This document shows, one piece after another, positions 7,915 to 18,560 of a stretch of DNA of 64,000 bases. The stretch comes from Gaiellasilicea sp963749515. Lineage in GTDB: Bacteria; Actinomycetota; Thermoleophilia; Gaiellales; Gaiellaceae. Location of the stretch: assembly GCA_963749515.1 (NCBI GenBank), contig CAVVMR010000001.1, forward strand, positions 868,001-932,000, given 5' to 3'. A program made the translations under genes and the position numbers. The notes below the pieces were generated by a model that searched no databases, had not been told where the DNA came from, and saw only the letters and a program-made list of their open reading frames with translations. How positions within the stretch are numbered: position 1 is the stretch's first letter; every line of letters starts with the position of its first letter.

Positions 7915-8639
7915 CGCTCATCGGGTCGTTCGTCGCCGGGTACGTGGGCTCGATGCTGGGGCTCGTGCTCGGGACGCTCCGGCTGCCGCTCATCGTCGCC
8001 ATCAGCGGCAACCCGCTCGCGGCGGCGGGCACGAACATCGCGATCTCCGCCGCGGCGGCGGCGTCCGGGGCGGTGAGCCACGCGCGCGAGCGGCGGGTCG
8101 ACTGGCGCCTCGTGGCCTGGATGGCGCCGCCGTCGATTGCCGGCGCAATTGTCGGGGCTCTCGTCGCGGACGACGTGTCCGAGGGTCTCCTCTACCTCGC
8201 CATCGCCGCGATCCTCGTCTGGAGCGGCGTCGACCTGGCGCTGCGGCCCGTTCGCGCGCTGACGCGGGAGCGTCTCCGCCTGTGGCCGGCTGTGGCGGGC
8301 GGACTCGGCATCGGCGCTCTCGGCGGGGCCGTGGGAGTGATTCTCGGAACCCTCCGCATGCCGACGCTGGTGCGCCTGGTCGGGATGGACGTGAAGCGTG
8401 CCGCGGGGACCAACCTGGTGGTCGGCTTCCTCCTCGGACTCGCCGGGTTCGCGGCGCATGCCGGCTCGCTCGGCGCCGACTGGTCGACGCTGCTCGCCGG
8501 ACTGGCCGGTGCGATCCCCGGGGGCTGGCTCGGCGCCCGGGCGACGGGCAAGGTCGACGAGAGCGTGCTTCGGATCGCGCTCGGCGCGGCGCTCGTCCTC
8601 GTGGGCGGCGCCTTCGCCGTCCAGGCCCTCCTGTACTAG
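7890..8639 (+). CDS. TauE/SafE-family membrane permease
   Basis: A 249-residue polytopic membrane protein with about eight hydrophobic helices. It shows the family's internal duplication: GLVLGTLRLPLIVAISGNP then AAAGTN in the first half, and GVILGTLRMPTLVRLVGMD then AAGTN in the second. The family exports or takes up organic and inorganic anions, often sulfur-containing (sulfite, sulfoacetate). The ATG at 7890 lies inside the end of the adenosyltransferase gene (25-base overlap), so it belongs to that operon. The stop overlaps the stop of the giant minus-strand gene (CTAG shared). The transported compound cannot be predicted. Confidence 0.85.
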   Translation: MEAWELALALIGSFVAGYVGSMLGLVLGTLRLPLIVAISGNPLAAAGTNIAISAAAAASGAVSHARERRVDWRLVAWMAPPSIAGAIVGALVADDVSEGLLYLAIAAILVWSGVDLALRPVRALTRERLRLWPAVAGGLGIGALGGAVGVILGTLRMPTLVRLVGMDVKRAAGTNLVVGFLLGLAGFAAHAGSLGADWSTLLAGLAGAIPGGWLGARATGKVDESVLRIALGAALVLVGGAFAVQALLY

Positions 8640-11600
8640 CGCGAGGAGATCGCGGCGATCGCCTTGGCGAGCTGCCGTGACGTGGTCTTGCGCGGGAGCG
8701 CCTTGACTGCACCCGCGCGGAGCGCGCGGACGCGGTCGGCCGGCTGAGTCGCGACGGCGATCACGCGGATCGCAGGGAAGACGGTGCGGAGATCCTTGAC
8801 GAAGCCGACTCCGTGGACGTCCACGTCGACGACGACGATCTTGACGTCGCGCGAGCCGGAGGCCGCGAGGGCGAAGGTCTGGTCGAGGCCGGCCTGGGCG
8901 ACGACGCGTGCGCGGGTGCCCGCGAGAGCCGACTGCACCACGTTCTTCGGGTGCTGCTCGCCTGCGAGGACGACTTCGACCTCGCCGCGGCTCGCCTTGA
9001 TCTGCGTGATCTTCTTGCCGGCGAGCTTCAGCTTGACCGTGCGGCTGACGGTCTCCGAGCCGGCGCGGGCGATCCACGTCAGCGTGTACGTGCCGGGGCG
9101 GCGAATCTGCTTCGGCAGCGTCAGCTTCACGACGTTGGCGCCAGGCTTGAGGTGTCGTACGCGCCAGGTGAAGAGCCGCTTCTTGCCGGCCGTCGACAGC
9201 ATCGCGGTGAGAGTGGCAGGCTTGGAGACCTTGATTCGGGCGGCGATCGTCGTCGTCTTCTTCAGCATGAGCGACTTGGAGGCGGCGACGGTGAAGACGA
9301 GCTGCGTCTGCGGCGCGACGAACGCGCGCGAGACGACCAGATCGATCTTGCTCGACAGCTCGGCGTGGATGGGTGCGGTCGGCCCGACGACAGTGCCAGG
9401 CGCGACCGCTGCGACCGGCTGCTCGCGCACCGCGCCGAGCTCGAAGCCGGCGGCAGCGAGAGCGGCGGCCGCCTGGTCGAGGCTCTTACCGGTGAGCGGC
9501 GGGACGGCACGGAGCTGTTCGCCGTGTGCGCTCCGGTTCCCGGCTGCGTCGAGCTGAACCAGCGAGAAGACGCGGCTGTCGCCGGGGGTGAACGGTCCCA
9601 TTTTCGTCTCGAACTGGCGATGGCCGAAGGCGCGGTACGGCTCGCCGTTGACGTAGAGGATCACGTTGCCGAGCTGGCCGCTTGCGTCCCTGCCGGGGAT
9701 CCAGCGGAGCGTGAGGCCGTCGGCCGCGACGACGCCGGCGATGTGACGCGGCGGCGTGGGCGGGCCGTCGTCGATCTTCAAGCCGAAGAACGTGAGGTGA
9801 TGCGTCAGCACGTTGACGACGGCGGTGTTGCCGTGGAAGCCGTCGGGCTGCGGAGCCGGCAGGGTCGAGCCCGGAAGGCGGCCCATGTTGTTCCAGGTGT
9901 CTGCGGGTGCCGGGCCGCTCTGCGACCAGGCGGGGATGACAGGAACGCCGGCCGGATTCGCCATGACGATCTCGATCGGCTCGTCGAACTGGGTCACGAA
10001 GGTGCCCGCGAGCGCCCACCGGGCAGTCACTTCGACGATCTGGCTGCCGGGTGCGAAGCCTGGGCCCGCAGGGCCGGCGTCGACGCGGAGCACCATGATG
10101 TAGTCCTGCGGCGTCGGCGGAGTCGGCCACGCGCCCGACGGCATCTTGACCGTCGTGAGCCCGCCCGGCAGGGACACCGTGAAGTCACCGCCGGCGGTGA
10201 TGCTGCGCTCGACCGGCGGCGGATCGGACGTCGGAACGGCCTGGACCGAGACCGCGACACGGAACATCCTGCGCGTGCCGCTGGCGTCCTCGAGCTCGCC
10301 CGAGAGGACGTGAAGACCGTCCGTGAGCGGACCGGTCGCGAAGGTGAGTGTCGAGCCCGAGATCGTGGGTACCGGTGCGGCGACGCCGTCGAGCAGCGCG
10401 CCCGGAGCCGTCACCGGCTCGTTCGCGGTGAGCACGATCTGGTTGGCGGACGTCGAGACCGTGCCGTCTGCGGGCGCCGACGAGACGAGGACCGGTGCCG
10501 TGTTGTCGAAGCGGACGTTCGTGCGGAGCGCCGGCGCGGAGGCGTTGTCGAGCGCGTCGAAGCCGACGGCGCGGAGGTCGTACAGGCCGTCCGGAAGGGT
10601 GGAGGTGTCGAACGGAGTGCCGAACGGGCCGATCGTGTCGTTGGCGATCTGCGTCCAGGTCGAGGCGCCGGCCGGGGAGACGGAGAAGACGACGCGCGCC
10701 GCGCCGCCGCCGGTGGTCGCGGTCAGCGAGATCGTGCCGCCGACGATGGCTCCCGGATCGGCGAGCGAGACGCTCGGGCCGGTCGAGTCGAGCGTGAACG
10801 ACACGGCCGCCGTGGTCGTCGTGTTGCCGGCGGCGTCCGTGACCACGGCGTGGATCGAGGTCGCGCCGTCCGGCGAGCTCGTCGAGTTCCAGGTGGTCGC
10901 GTAGGGCGCAGTGGTGTCGGTCGCGACCGGGGTGAAGACGGCCGAGCCGAACTCCATGACTTCCCAGACGACGGACGTGACGCCGGAGCCCGAGATGTCG
11001 GCTGCGTTGGCCGAGATGGCGACCGACGGGCCGCCCGTGGTGTCGCCGCTGCCGGGCGCCGTGACGCTGCCGGTGGGCTGCGTCCGGTCGACGAGCACGA
11101 CGCGAGGTGCGCTCGTCGTCACGTTGCCGCCGGCGTCGGTGGCCACGGCGATCAGCTCCCACTGCGTCTCGGCCGCGGGTGCGGTCGTCCAGGTGACGGC
11201 GAACGGTGCGCTGCCGTCGGAACCGATCAGGGTGCCGGCGCCGCCGCTTCCGACCGCCCGATAGCGGAAGGTGACGTCGGTGGTGTCGGGGGAGGAGCCG
11301 GCGGTGAGGCCGACGCTCGGGCCGACGACGGCACCGGGGTCGTCCAGGGTCACGACGGGGGCGAGGTTGTCGATGTTGATCGTGTGCGTCGCGGACGTCG
11401 TCTCGTTGCCGGCGACGTCGGTGACGACGACCTGGAGGTCGGCGGGACCGTCGGCGAGAGCGCCGGTCGCGAGCGACTCGCTGTACGTGGTGCCGGCCGT
11501 CGGCGCCGTCTGGGTGCCGAAGACGGTGAAGGCGCCGGCGCCGAAAGGCTTGACCTCGAAGCGGACCGCCGACACGCCCGAGGCGGGCGGGACCGGCCCG

Positions 11601-14600
11601 TCGGAGGCGTTCGCGGTGACGACGACGGTGCCCGCCACGTAGGAGGCCGCGACGGGTGAGGTGATCGACCCGCTCGCTGCGGTGTTGTCGACGGTCTTCG
11701 GCAGGCCGGGCAGCAGCTGGTTCGCGGCATTGCCGGTCGTGTCGGTGACGACGGCGCGGAGGTCGTACTCGCCGTCGGCCACGAGCGTCGTATTCCAGGA
11801 GGCCTCGTAGGGCGGGGAGATGTCGGCCGCGCCGATGTTCGCCCAGCTGTTGGCGCCCGCCGGGGAGAACTGGAACTGGACGGAGCTGACGTCGTTTGCG
11901 CCGGTCGAGTAGCTGAGGTTCGCGATTCCGCGCAGGTAGTCGCCGGGATCGCCGCCCGAGCCGCTCGGTGCCGTTGTGTCGATGACGACGTTGACCGTGT
12001 TCGCCGGGCCCTCGACGTTGCCGACGTCGTCCGTCGAGAAGAAGGCGACGGTGTGCGTGCCGTCGTTCGAGTGGTCGCCAGGCGCCGGGATCACGACGGA
12101 CGTGCCCTGGAGCAGCGGGCCACCGTCGACGCGGTACTCGGTCGTGGCGACACCGGAGCCGGTGCCGTCGGTCGCGGAGAAGCTGACCGTGACGGGCGCG
12201 TTGCTCGGGCTGCCCGGGGCGAGCAGGGCGGACGTCGTCGGCGCCGTGTGGTCGACGAGGACGGTGATCGCCGGAGACGCGAAGCTGTTGCCGGCGAGGT
12301 CGGTGGTGACGACGCGCAGGTCGTACTGGCCGTCGGCGACGGCGTCTGCTCCGGCTGCCGTGTCCCAGGTCGGCGGCGTTGCCGTCCAGGTGCCGGCGCC
12401 TGCCGGGGAACGCTCGAAGGTGACGGTGTCGAGGCCCGAGCCGGAATCGGCCGAGTTGCTGGTGAGCGAGACAGGCGTCACGCCGATCTCCGCGCCGTTG
12501 GTGGGCGCAGTGACCGAGCCGGTCGGGAGCGTGTTGTCGACGCGCACGGTGACCGTCGCCGAGGTGAAGGCGTTGCCGGCGTTGTCGGTGGTCACGACGC
12601 GGAGGTCGTACTGGCCGTCGCCGACGCCGTTCGTGTTCCAGCTGGCGGCCTGGTTCGTCCAGGTGCCGGCGCCCACAGGCGAGCGCTGGAACTGGACGGT
12701 GTCGACGCCGGAGCCGGTGTCGGCCGAGTCGCTGGTGAGCGGGACCGTGTCGCGCAGGTTCGCGCCGGCGGCCGGGGCGGTGACCGCGCCGGTCGGGTTC
12801 GTGTTGTCAACGCGAACCGTGATCGCCGCGGAAGTGAAGGTGTTGCCGGCGTTGTCGGTGGTCACGACGCGGAGGTCGTACTGGCCGTCGGCCAGCGCCG
12901 TCGTGTCCCAGCCGGCCGGCTGGGCCGTCCAGGTGCCGGCGCCGGCGGGCGAGCGCTCGAACTGGACGGTGTCGACGCCCGAGCCGCCGGCATCCGCCGA
13001 GTTGCTCGTCAGCGCGACCGTGCCGCGGATTGCGGCGGCGTCGGCCGGGAAGGTGACGGTGCCCGTCGGGAGCGTGTTGTCGACCCGGACCTGCACCGTG
13101 GCGGGCGTCGCCTCGGCGTTTCCGGCCGCGTCGGTGGTGAAGACACGCAGGTCGTAGAGGCCGTCGGTGAGCCCGGTCGTGTCGAGCGTGGCGCCGTACG
13201 GCGGCGACGAATCGGTCGAGATGTCCGTCCACGTGCCGGCGCCTGCGGGCGAGCGCTGGAAGGTGACGGTGTTGACGGTGCCCGGCGCGGTGTCGGAGGC
13301 GACCGCGGTCAGTGCGACGGCGGAGCCGCGCAGGTTCGCGCCGGCAGCCGGGACGGTCACCGAGCCGGTCGGCCGTGTCCGGTCGACAGTCGTCAGGACG
13401 AGCTGTGTCGTCTGGCGACCGGCATTGTCGGTGGCGCGGACGCGGAGCAGGCGCGTCCCGTCGGCCGGGATCGCCCACGAGACGGCGTAGGGCGGCGTGC
13501 TGTCGATGCCGAGCGACGTCCAGGTGTCGACCGCGCACGAGTCGTCGTTCGGAACGGTGCACTGCTCGAAGCTGACGCCGTCGATGCCGCTGCCGGCGTC
13601 GGTGGCCGTCGCGGTCAGAGGCGTCGGATCCGCCGTCGCCGCGTTGACCGGGTTGGCCACGCTGACCGAGAGGGTCGGGACGGTGTTGTCGACGGTAACG
13701 GTGATCGTGGCCGAGGTGAAGGCGTTGCCGGCGTTGTCGGTCGTCACGACGCGGAGGTCGTAGTCTCCGTCGAGCTCGACGGTCGTGTTCCAGCTGGCTG
13801 CCTGGTTCGTCCAGGTGTTCGTGCCCGCCGGGGAGCTCTGGAAGGTGACGGTTGCGACGCCGCTGCCCGCATCGGCCGAGCTGCTCGTCAGCGAGACCGT
13901 GCCGGCGATGTCGTCCCCGTCGACCGGAGACGTGACGGAGCCGGTCGGATCCGTGCCGTCGACGAGCCACGTGTATGCGGCGGGCGTCGCGTCCTGGTTG
14001 CCGACGATGTCGCTCGCGCGCAGCTGCAGCGTGTGCGAGCCGTCCGAGAGGGCCGGGGAGATCGTCAGGGGGGTCGTGGCGCTGACCCAGCCGGCGCCGT
14101 CGAGGTTGACCTCGTAGGTCGCGGGCGCCTCGGTCGACGCGAAGCCGAAGGTCGGCGTCGCATCGCTGCTCGGGTCGGCCGGAGTCGACGTGAAGGACGA
14201 GTTCGGGGCGGTCGTGTCGATCGTCCAGGTGTAGCTCGCCTGCGTGGCGTCCTGGTTGCCCGCCGCGTCGGTGGCACGCACCTGGAAGGTGTGCGAGCCC
14301 TCCGTCAGGCCGCTGTAGACCTTCGGGCTCGCGCTCGAGCTCCAGGCGCCGCCGTCGAGGCGCACCTCGAAGGTCGAGCCGCCCTCGGTCGAGGTGAATG
14401 CGAAGGATGCGCCGGTCGCGCTCGTCGGGTCGGCGGGCTGCGAGGTGATGCTCGTGTTCGGTGCCGCCGTGTCCACCGTCCAGGTGAACGCGGCCGGCGT
14501 CGCGTCGACGTTGCCGGTGAGATCGGTGGCGCGCACCTCGAAGGTGTGCGAGCCGTCCGCGAGGCCGCTGTAGCTTGCCGGGCTCGCGCTCGGCGTCCAG

Positions 14601-17158
14601 GCGCCGCCGTCGAGGCGAACCTCGTAAGAGGCGTCCGCCTCGGACGAGAACGAGAACGATGCGCCCGTCGCGTTCGTCGGATCGGCCGGCTGAGACGTGA
14701 TGCTCGTGTTCGGAGGCGTGTTGTCGACCGTGACGGTGATCGTGCCCGACACCGTGACGTTGCCCGCCGCATCGGAGGTCACGACGCGCAGGTCGTAGTC
14801 ACCGTCGGCGACGAGCGTCGTGTTCCAGCTCGCAGGCGTCGCCGTCCAGGTGCCCGCGCCGGCGGGCGAGCGCTCGAAGACGACCGACGCGAGGCCCGAG
14901 CCGCCGTCGGCGGAGTTGCTGGCGAGCAGGATTGTCGTCCGGACGCGGGCGCCGTCGGCGGGTGAGGTGACCGACCCGGTCGGGCTGGTGACGTCGATCG
15001 ACCAGGTGAAGGTCGCCGGGGTGGCGTCCGTGTTCGCCGCAGCGTCGGTGGCGCGCACCTCGAAGGTGTGTGACCCCTCGGCGAGAGCGCCGTAGAAGCT
15101 CGGCGTCGTGCAGGAGCCCCAGCCGCCGCCGTCGAGGCGGCACTCGAAGGTCGAGGAGCCCTCGCTCGAGGTGAAGGAGAAGCTGGCGCCGGTGGCGTTC
15201 GTCGGGTTCGCCGGGTTGCCGGTGATCGTCGTGTTCGGCGCCGCCGTGTCGACCGTCCACGCGAACGAGGCGGGGGAGAGGTCGACGTTGCCGGCGGCGT
15301 CGGTCGCGCGCACGTCGAACGTGTGCGGGCCGTCGCTGAGACCGCTGTACACCTTCGGGGTGACGCTCGCGAGCCAGGCGCCGCCGTCGAGGCGCACCTC
15401 GTAGGTGACGCCGCTCTCGTTCGAGCTGAAGGTGAAGGTCGCGCCGGTCTGGTTCGTGATCGACGCCGGATTGGAGTCGATCGCCGTCTGCGGGCGCGTG
15501 CGCTCGACGTCGACCGTCTCGATGTCGCTCATCGTGTTCAGGGCGTTGTCCGTGGCCACGGCCTTGAGCGTCCAGGGGCCGTCAGCCGGGATCGCGCGCG
15601 TGACCGAGTAGGGGGCTGTCGTGTCGACGCCGATCGAGGTCTGCGAGCCGCAGGCCGGGGTCGGGCACTCGAAGAACTCGACCTGTGTCAGGTCGGCGTC
15701 GGGGCTCGAGGCGGTGACCGTGAACGGATCCGCTGCCGAGGCGTTGACGATTCCGACCGGCGCCGTGATGTCGATCAGCGGCGCGTTGTTGTCGACGCGG
15801 CGATCCTCGATGACGGCCGAGGTGGTGGAGTTGCCCGCGTTGTCGACCGCGATCACGCGCAGGTCGTAGAGCCCGTCGGCACTACCCGTCGTGTCCCAGC
15901 TCGCAGCCTGGCTCGTCCAGGTGTTCGCGTTCGCCGGAGAGAGCTGATAGGTGACCGACGCGAGGCCGGAGCCGCCGTCGCTCGTCGTCGAGGTGAGCGT
16001 GACGGTGCCGGAGAGATCCGAGCCCGGGTCGCCCATCGTCGCGGACGGCGCCGTGTTGTCGATACGCACCGTGATCGTTGCCGAGGTGTGGGTGTTGCCG
16101 GCGTTGTCGGTGCTGACGACGCGGAGGTCGTACTGGCCGTCGGCCTGCAGGGTCGTGTTCCAGCTCGGGGCCTGGTTCGTCCAGGTGCCGGCGCCGATCG
16201 GCGAGCGCTGGAACTGGGCGGTCGCGACGCCGGAGCCGCCGGCGTCGGCGGAGTTGCTCGTCAGGCCGACGGTGCCGCGCACGTTGGCCGCGTCGGCCGG
16301 AGCGGTGACGGAGCCGGTCGGGTTCGTGTTGTCGACGCGCACCGTGATCGTCGCCGAGGTGAAGGCGTTGCCGGCGTCGTCCGTCGTGACGACGCGGAGG
16401 TCGTACTGGCCGTCGGCCTGCAGGGTCGTGTTCCAGCTCGGGGCCTGGTTCGTCCAGGTGCCTGCGCCGACGGGCGAGCGCTGGAACTGGACGGTCGCGA
16501 CGCCGGAGCCGCCGGCGTCGGCGGAGTTGCTCGTCAGGCCGATCGTGCCACGCACGTTGGCCGCGTCGGCCGGAGCGGTGACCGAGCCGGTCGGATTCGT
16601 GTTGTCGACGCGCACCGTGATCGTCGCCGAGGTGTGGCTGTTGCCGGCGAAGTCGGTCGTGACGACGCGGAGGTCGTACTGGCCGTCGGTCTGCAGGGTC
16701 GTGTTCCAGCTCGGCGCCTGGTTCGTCCAGGTGCCTGCGCCCGCGGGCGAGCGCTGGAAGGTGGTGGTGTCGACGCCCGAGCCGCCCAGGTCTGCCGAAT
16801 TGCTCGCGAGCACAACGGTGCCGCGAATGTCGGCGGCGTCGGCCGGGTTCGTCACCGAGCCGGTCGGGTTCGTGTTGTCGACGAGGACGGTGATAGTCGC
16901 GGAGGTAAAGGAGTTGCCGGCGTTGTCGCTCGTCACGACGCGGAGGTCGTACGGGCCGTCGGCCTGAACCGTCGTATCCCAGCTCGGAGCCTGGTTCGTC
17001 CACGAGCCTGCGCCTGCGGGCGAGCGCTGGAAGGTGACGGTGTCGACGCCCGAACCGCCGTCCGTGGAGTTGCTCGTGAGGGAGATCGTGTTGCGGACGT
17101 TGGCAGCGTCGGCCGGAGCGGTGACGGAGCCGGTCGGGTTCGTGTTGTCGACGCGCAC
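8636..17158 (-). CDS. Giant repeat protein, C-terminal fragment (Ig-like repeats, PASTA-like, receiver-like)
   Basis: An open frame of 2,840 codons; its apparent GTG start is internal to a repeat, and the frame really continues from the frameshift near 17,286. It carries about 25 Ig-like units, many opening with VDNTNPTGSVTAPADAANVR and ending with YDLRVVTTDNAGN. It then has a module with SITAGGDFTVSLPGGLTTV, HHLTFFGLKIDDGPPTPP and LYVNGEPYRAFGH, a PASTA-like segment (VPPLTGKSLDQAAAALAAAG, encoded about 9,330-9,510), and a Lys-rich beta-sandwich-like region. The last ~118 residues (8,639-8,995) look like a response-regulator receiver: IVVVDVDVHGVGFVKDL with Asp encoded at 8825-8827, VIAVAT, and GAVKALPRKT. 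No transmembrane anchor or LPXTG sorting motif is visible at the C-terminus. Confidence 0.8.
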   Translation of the reverse strand: MRVDNTNPTGSVTAPADAANVRNTISLTSNSTDGGSGVDTVTFQRSPAGAGSWTNQAPSWDTTVQADGPYDLRVVTSDNAGNSFTSATITVLVDNTNPTGSVTNPADAADIRGTVVLASNSADLGGSGVDTTTFQRSPAGAGTWTNQAPSWNTTLQTDGQYDLRVVTTDFAGNSHTSATITVRVDNTNPTGSVTAPADAANVRGTIGLTSNSADAGGSGVATVQFQRSPVGAGTWTNQAPSWNTTLQADGQYDLRVVTTDDAGNAFTSATITVRVDNTNPTGSVTAPADAANVRGTVGLTSNSADAGGSGVATAQFQRSPIGAGTWTNQAPSWNTTLQADGQYDLRVVSTDNAGNTHTSATITVRIDNTAPSATMGDPGSDLSGTVTLTSTTSDGGSGLASVTYQLSPANANTWTSQAASWDTTGSADGLYDLRVIAVDNAGNSTTSAVIEDRRVDNNAPLIDITAPVGIVNASAADPFTVTASSPDADLTQVEFFECPTPACGSQTSIGVDTTAPYSVTRAIPADGPWTLKAVATDNALNTMSDIETVDVERTRPQTAIDSNPASITNQTGATFTFSSNESGVTYEVRLDGGAWLASVTPKVYSGLSDGPHTFDVRATDAAGNVDLSPASFAWTVDTAAPNTTITGNPANPTNATGASFSFTSSEGSSTFECRLDGGGWGSCTTPSFYGALAEGSHTFEVRATDAAANTDATPATFTWSIDVTSPTGSVTSPADGARVRTTILLASNSADGGSGLASVVFERSPAGAGTWTATPASWNTTLVADGDYDLRVVTSDAAGNVTVSGTITVTVDNTPPNTSITSQPADPTNATGASFSFSSEADASYEVRLDGGAWTPSASPASYSGLADGSHTFEVRATDLTGNVDATPAAFTWTVDTAAPNTSITSQPADPTSATGASFAFTSTEGGSTFEVRLDGGAWSSSASPKVYSGLTEGSHTFQVRATDAAGNQDATQASYTWTIDTTAPNSSFTSTPADPSSDATPTFGFASTEAPATYEVNLDGAGWVSATTPLTISPALSDGSHTLQLRASDIVGNQDATPAAYTWLVDGTDPTGSVTSPVDGDDIAGTVSLTSSSADAGSGVATVTFQSSPAGTNTWTNQAASWNTTVELDGDYDLRVVTTDNAGNAFTSATITVTVDNTVPTLSVSVANPVNAATADPTPLTATATDAGSGIDGVSFEQCTVPNDDSCAVDTWTSLGIDSTPPYAVSWAIPADGTRLLRVRATDNAGRQTTQLVLTTVDRTRPTGSVTVPAAGANLRGSAVALTAVASDTAPGTVNTVTFQRSPAGAGTWTDISTDSSPPYGATLDTTGLTDGLYDLRVFTTDAAGNAEATPATVQVRVDNTLPTGTVTFPADAAAIRGTVALTSNSADAGGSGVDTVQFERSPAGAGTWTAQPAGWDTTALADGQYDLRVVTTDNAGNTFTSAAITVRVDNTNPTGAVTAPAAGANLRDTVPLTSDSADTGSGVDTVQFQRSPVGAGTWTNQAASWNTNGVGDGQYDLRVVTTDNAGNAFTSATVTVRVDNTLPTGSVTAPTNGAEIGVTPVSLTSNSADSGSGLDTVTFERSPAGAGTWTATPPTWDTAAGADAVADGQYDLRVVTTDLAGNSFASPAITVLVDHTAPTTSALLAPGSPSNAPVTVSFSATDGTGSGVATTEYRVDGGPLLQGTSVVIPAPGDHSNDGTHTVAFFSTDDVGNVEGPANTVNVVIDTTAPSGSGGDPGDYLRGIANLSYSTGANDVSSVQFQFSPAGANSWANIGAADISPPYEASWNTTLVADGEYDLRAVVTDTTGNAANQLLPGLPKTVDNTAASGSITSPVAASYVAGTVVVTANASDGPVPPASGVSAVRFEVKPFGAGAFTVFGTQTAPTAGTTYSESLATGALADGPADLQVVVTDVAGNETTSATHTINIDNLAPVVTLDDPGAVVGPSVGLTAGSSPDTTDVTFRYRAVGSGGAGTLIGSDGSAPFAVTWTTAPAAETQWELIAVATDAGGNVTTSAPRVVLVDRTQPTGSVTAPGSGDTTGGPSVAISANAADISGSGVTSVVWEVMEFGSAVFTPVATDTTAPYATTWNSTSSPDGATSIHAVVTDAAGNTTTTAAVSFTLDSTGPSVSLADPGAIVGGTISLTATTGGGAARVVFSVSPAGASTWTQIANDTIGPFGTPFDTSTLPDGLYDLRAVGFDALDNASAPALRTNVRFDNTAPVLVSSAPADGTVSTSANQIVLTANEPVTAPGALLDGVAAPVPTISGSTLTFATGPLTDGLHVLSGELEDASGTRRMFRVAVSVQAVPTSDPPPVERSITAGGDFTVSLPGGLTTVKMPSGAWPTPPTPQDYIMVLRVDAGPAGPGFAPGSQIVEVTARWALAGTFVTQFDEPIEIVMANPAGVPVIPAWSQSGPAPADTWNNMGRLPGSTLPAPQPDGFHGNTAVVNVLTHHLTFFGLKIDDGPPTPPRHIAGVVAADGLTLRWIPGRDASGQLGNVILYVNGEPYRAFGHRQFETKMGPFTPGDSRVFSLVQLDAAGNRSAHGEQLRAVPPLTGKSLDQAAAALAAAGFELGAVREQPVAAVAPGTVVGPTAPIHAELSSKIDLVVSRAFVAPQTQLVFTVAASKSLMLKKTTTIAARIKVSKPATLTAMLSTAGKKRLFTWRVRHLKPGANVVKLTLPKQIRRPGTYTLTWIARAGSETVSRTVKLKLAGKKITQIKASRGEVEVVLAGEQHPKNVVQSALAGTRARVVAQAGLDQTFALAASGSRDVKIVVVDVDVHGVGFVKDLRTVFPAIRVIAVATQPADRVRALRAGAVKALPRKTTSRQLAKAIAAISSR

Positions 17159-18560
17159 CGTGATCGTGGCCGAGGTGAAGGTGTTGCCGGCGTCGTCCGT
17201 CGTGACGACGCGGAGGTCGTACTGGCCGTCGGTCTGCAGGGTCGTGTTCCAGCTCGGGGCCTGGTTCGTCCAGGTGCCGGCGCCGAGCGGGCGAGCGCTG
17301 GAACTGGACGGTCGCGACGCCGGAGCCGCCGGCGTCGGCGGAGTTGCTCGTCAGGCCGACGGTGCCGCGCACGTTCGCAGCGTCGGCCGGAGCGGTGACG
17401 GAGCCGGTCGGGTTGGTGACGTCGACGAGCCACGTGTAGGCGGCCGGCGAAGCGTCGAGGTTGCCGGCGGCGTCGGTCGTGCGAACCTGGAACGTGTGCG
17501 AGCCGTCGGCGAGGGAGCTGTAGCTCTCGGGGCTCGAGCACGCGCTCCAGCCGCCACCGTCGAGGCGGCACTCGAAGGTCGAGCCGCCCTCGCTCGAGGT
17601 GAAGGAGAAGGAGGCGCTCGCGGAGCTCGTCGGGTCGGCAGGCTGCGAGGTGATCGACGTATTCGGCGCGGTGTTGTCGACCGTGACCGAGACGAGGCCG
17701 GACGTGAACGAGTTGCCGGCGAGGTCGGTCGTGATTGCGCGCAGGTCGTACTGGCCGTCGGAGACCGCTGTCGTGTCGAAGGCGACCGAGTACGGCGTCA
17801 GCGTGTCGGAGTCGATCGTCGTCCAGCTGCCGAGCCCGAGCGGCGAGCGCTGGAACACCACTGTGCCGACGCCCGAGCCGCCGGCGTCGGTCGAGCTCGA
17901 CGTCACGGCGATCGACGCCCGGACACTTGCGCTGTCCACGGGGGCCGTGATCGAGCCGACCGGATTTGTGTTGTCGACGCGAACCGTGACCGCTGCGGAC
18001 GTGAAGGAGTTGCCGGCGTTGTCGGTCGTCAGGACGCGGAGGTCGTAGAGGCCGTCCGAGACGCCCGACGTCGCCCACGGGGAGACCTGGTTCGTCCAGG
18101 TACCCGCGCCTGCCGGTGAGCGCTGGAAGACGATGGTGTCGACGCCCGAGCCTGCGTCGGCGGAGTTGCTCGCCAGGACGGTCGAGCCGCTGACGTTCGC
18201 GCCGCCGGCGGGCGACGTGACCGAGCCGGTCGGGTTCGTGTTGTCGATCCGGCGATTCGCGACGACGTCCGTGCTCGTGTTCCCGACGTCGTCGGTTGCC
18301 AGCGCACGGAGGTCGTAGAGGCCGTCGGTGGCGCCGGTGGTGTCGAAGCTGGCCGAGAAGCCGTCTCCCGGCGTCGAGTCGGTGGAGATTGTCGTCCAGG
18401 TGCCGGCGCCCGCGGGAGAGCGCTGGAACGCGACGCTGACGACGCCTGCGTCGGGGTCGGTCGCCGTGGCGGTGAGGCCAACCGTGCCGCGGAGGTTCGC
18501 GCCCGGATCGGTCAGCGCCGTCGTCGGGCCGCTCCCGTCCTCGACGATCAGATACGAGCC
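10260..18560 (-). repeat. Tandem Ig-like repeat array (~273-nt unit, about 30 copies)
   Basis: In-frame protein repeats of about 91 residues. The well-kept copies between about 16.0 and 17.4 kb are spaced 273, 273 and 270 bases and are nearly identical at DNA level. The consensus opens VDNTNPTGSV, has a FQRSPAGAGTWTN core and closes DGQYDLRVVTTDNAGN. Other copies diverge, and a subset has the SSEGGSTFECRLDGG form. This is a coding array, not a CRISPR or an intergenic satellite. Confidence 0.85.
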
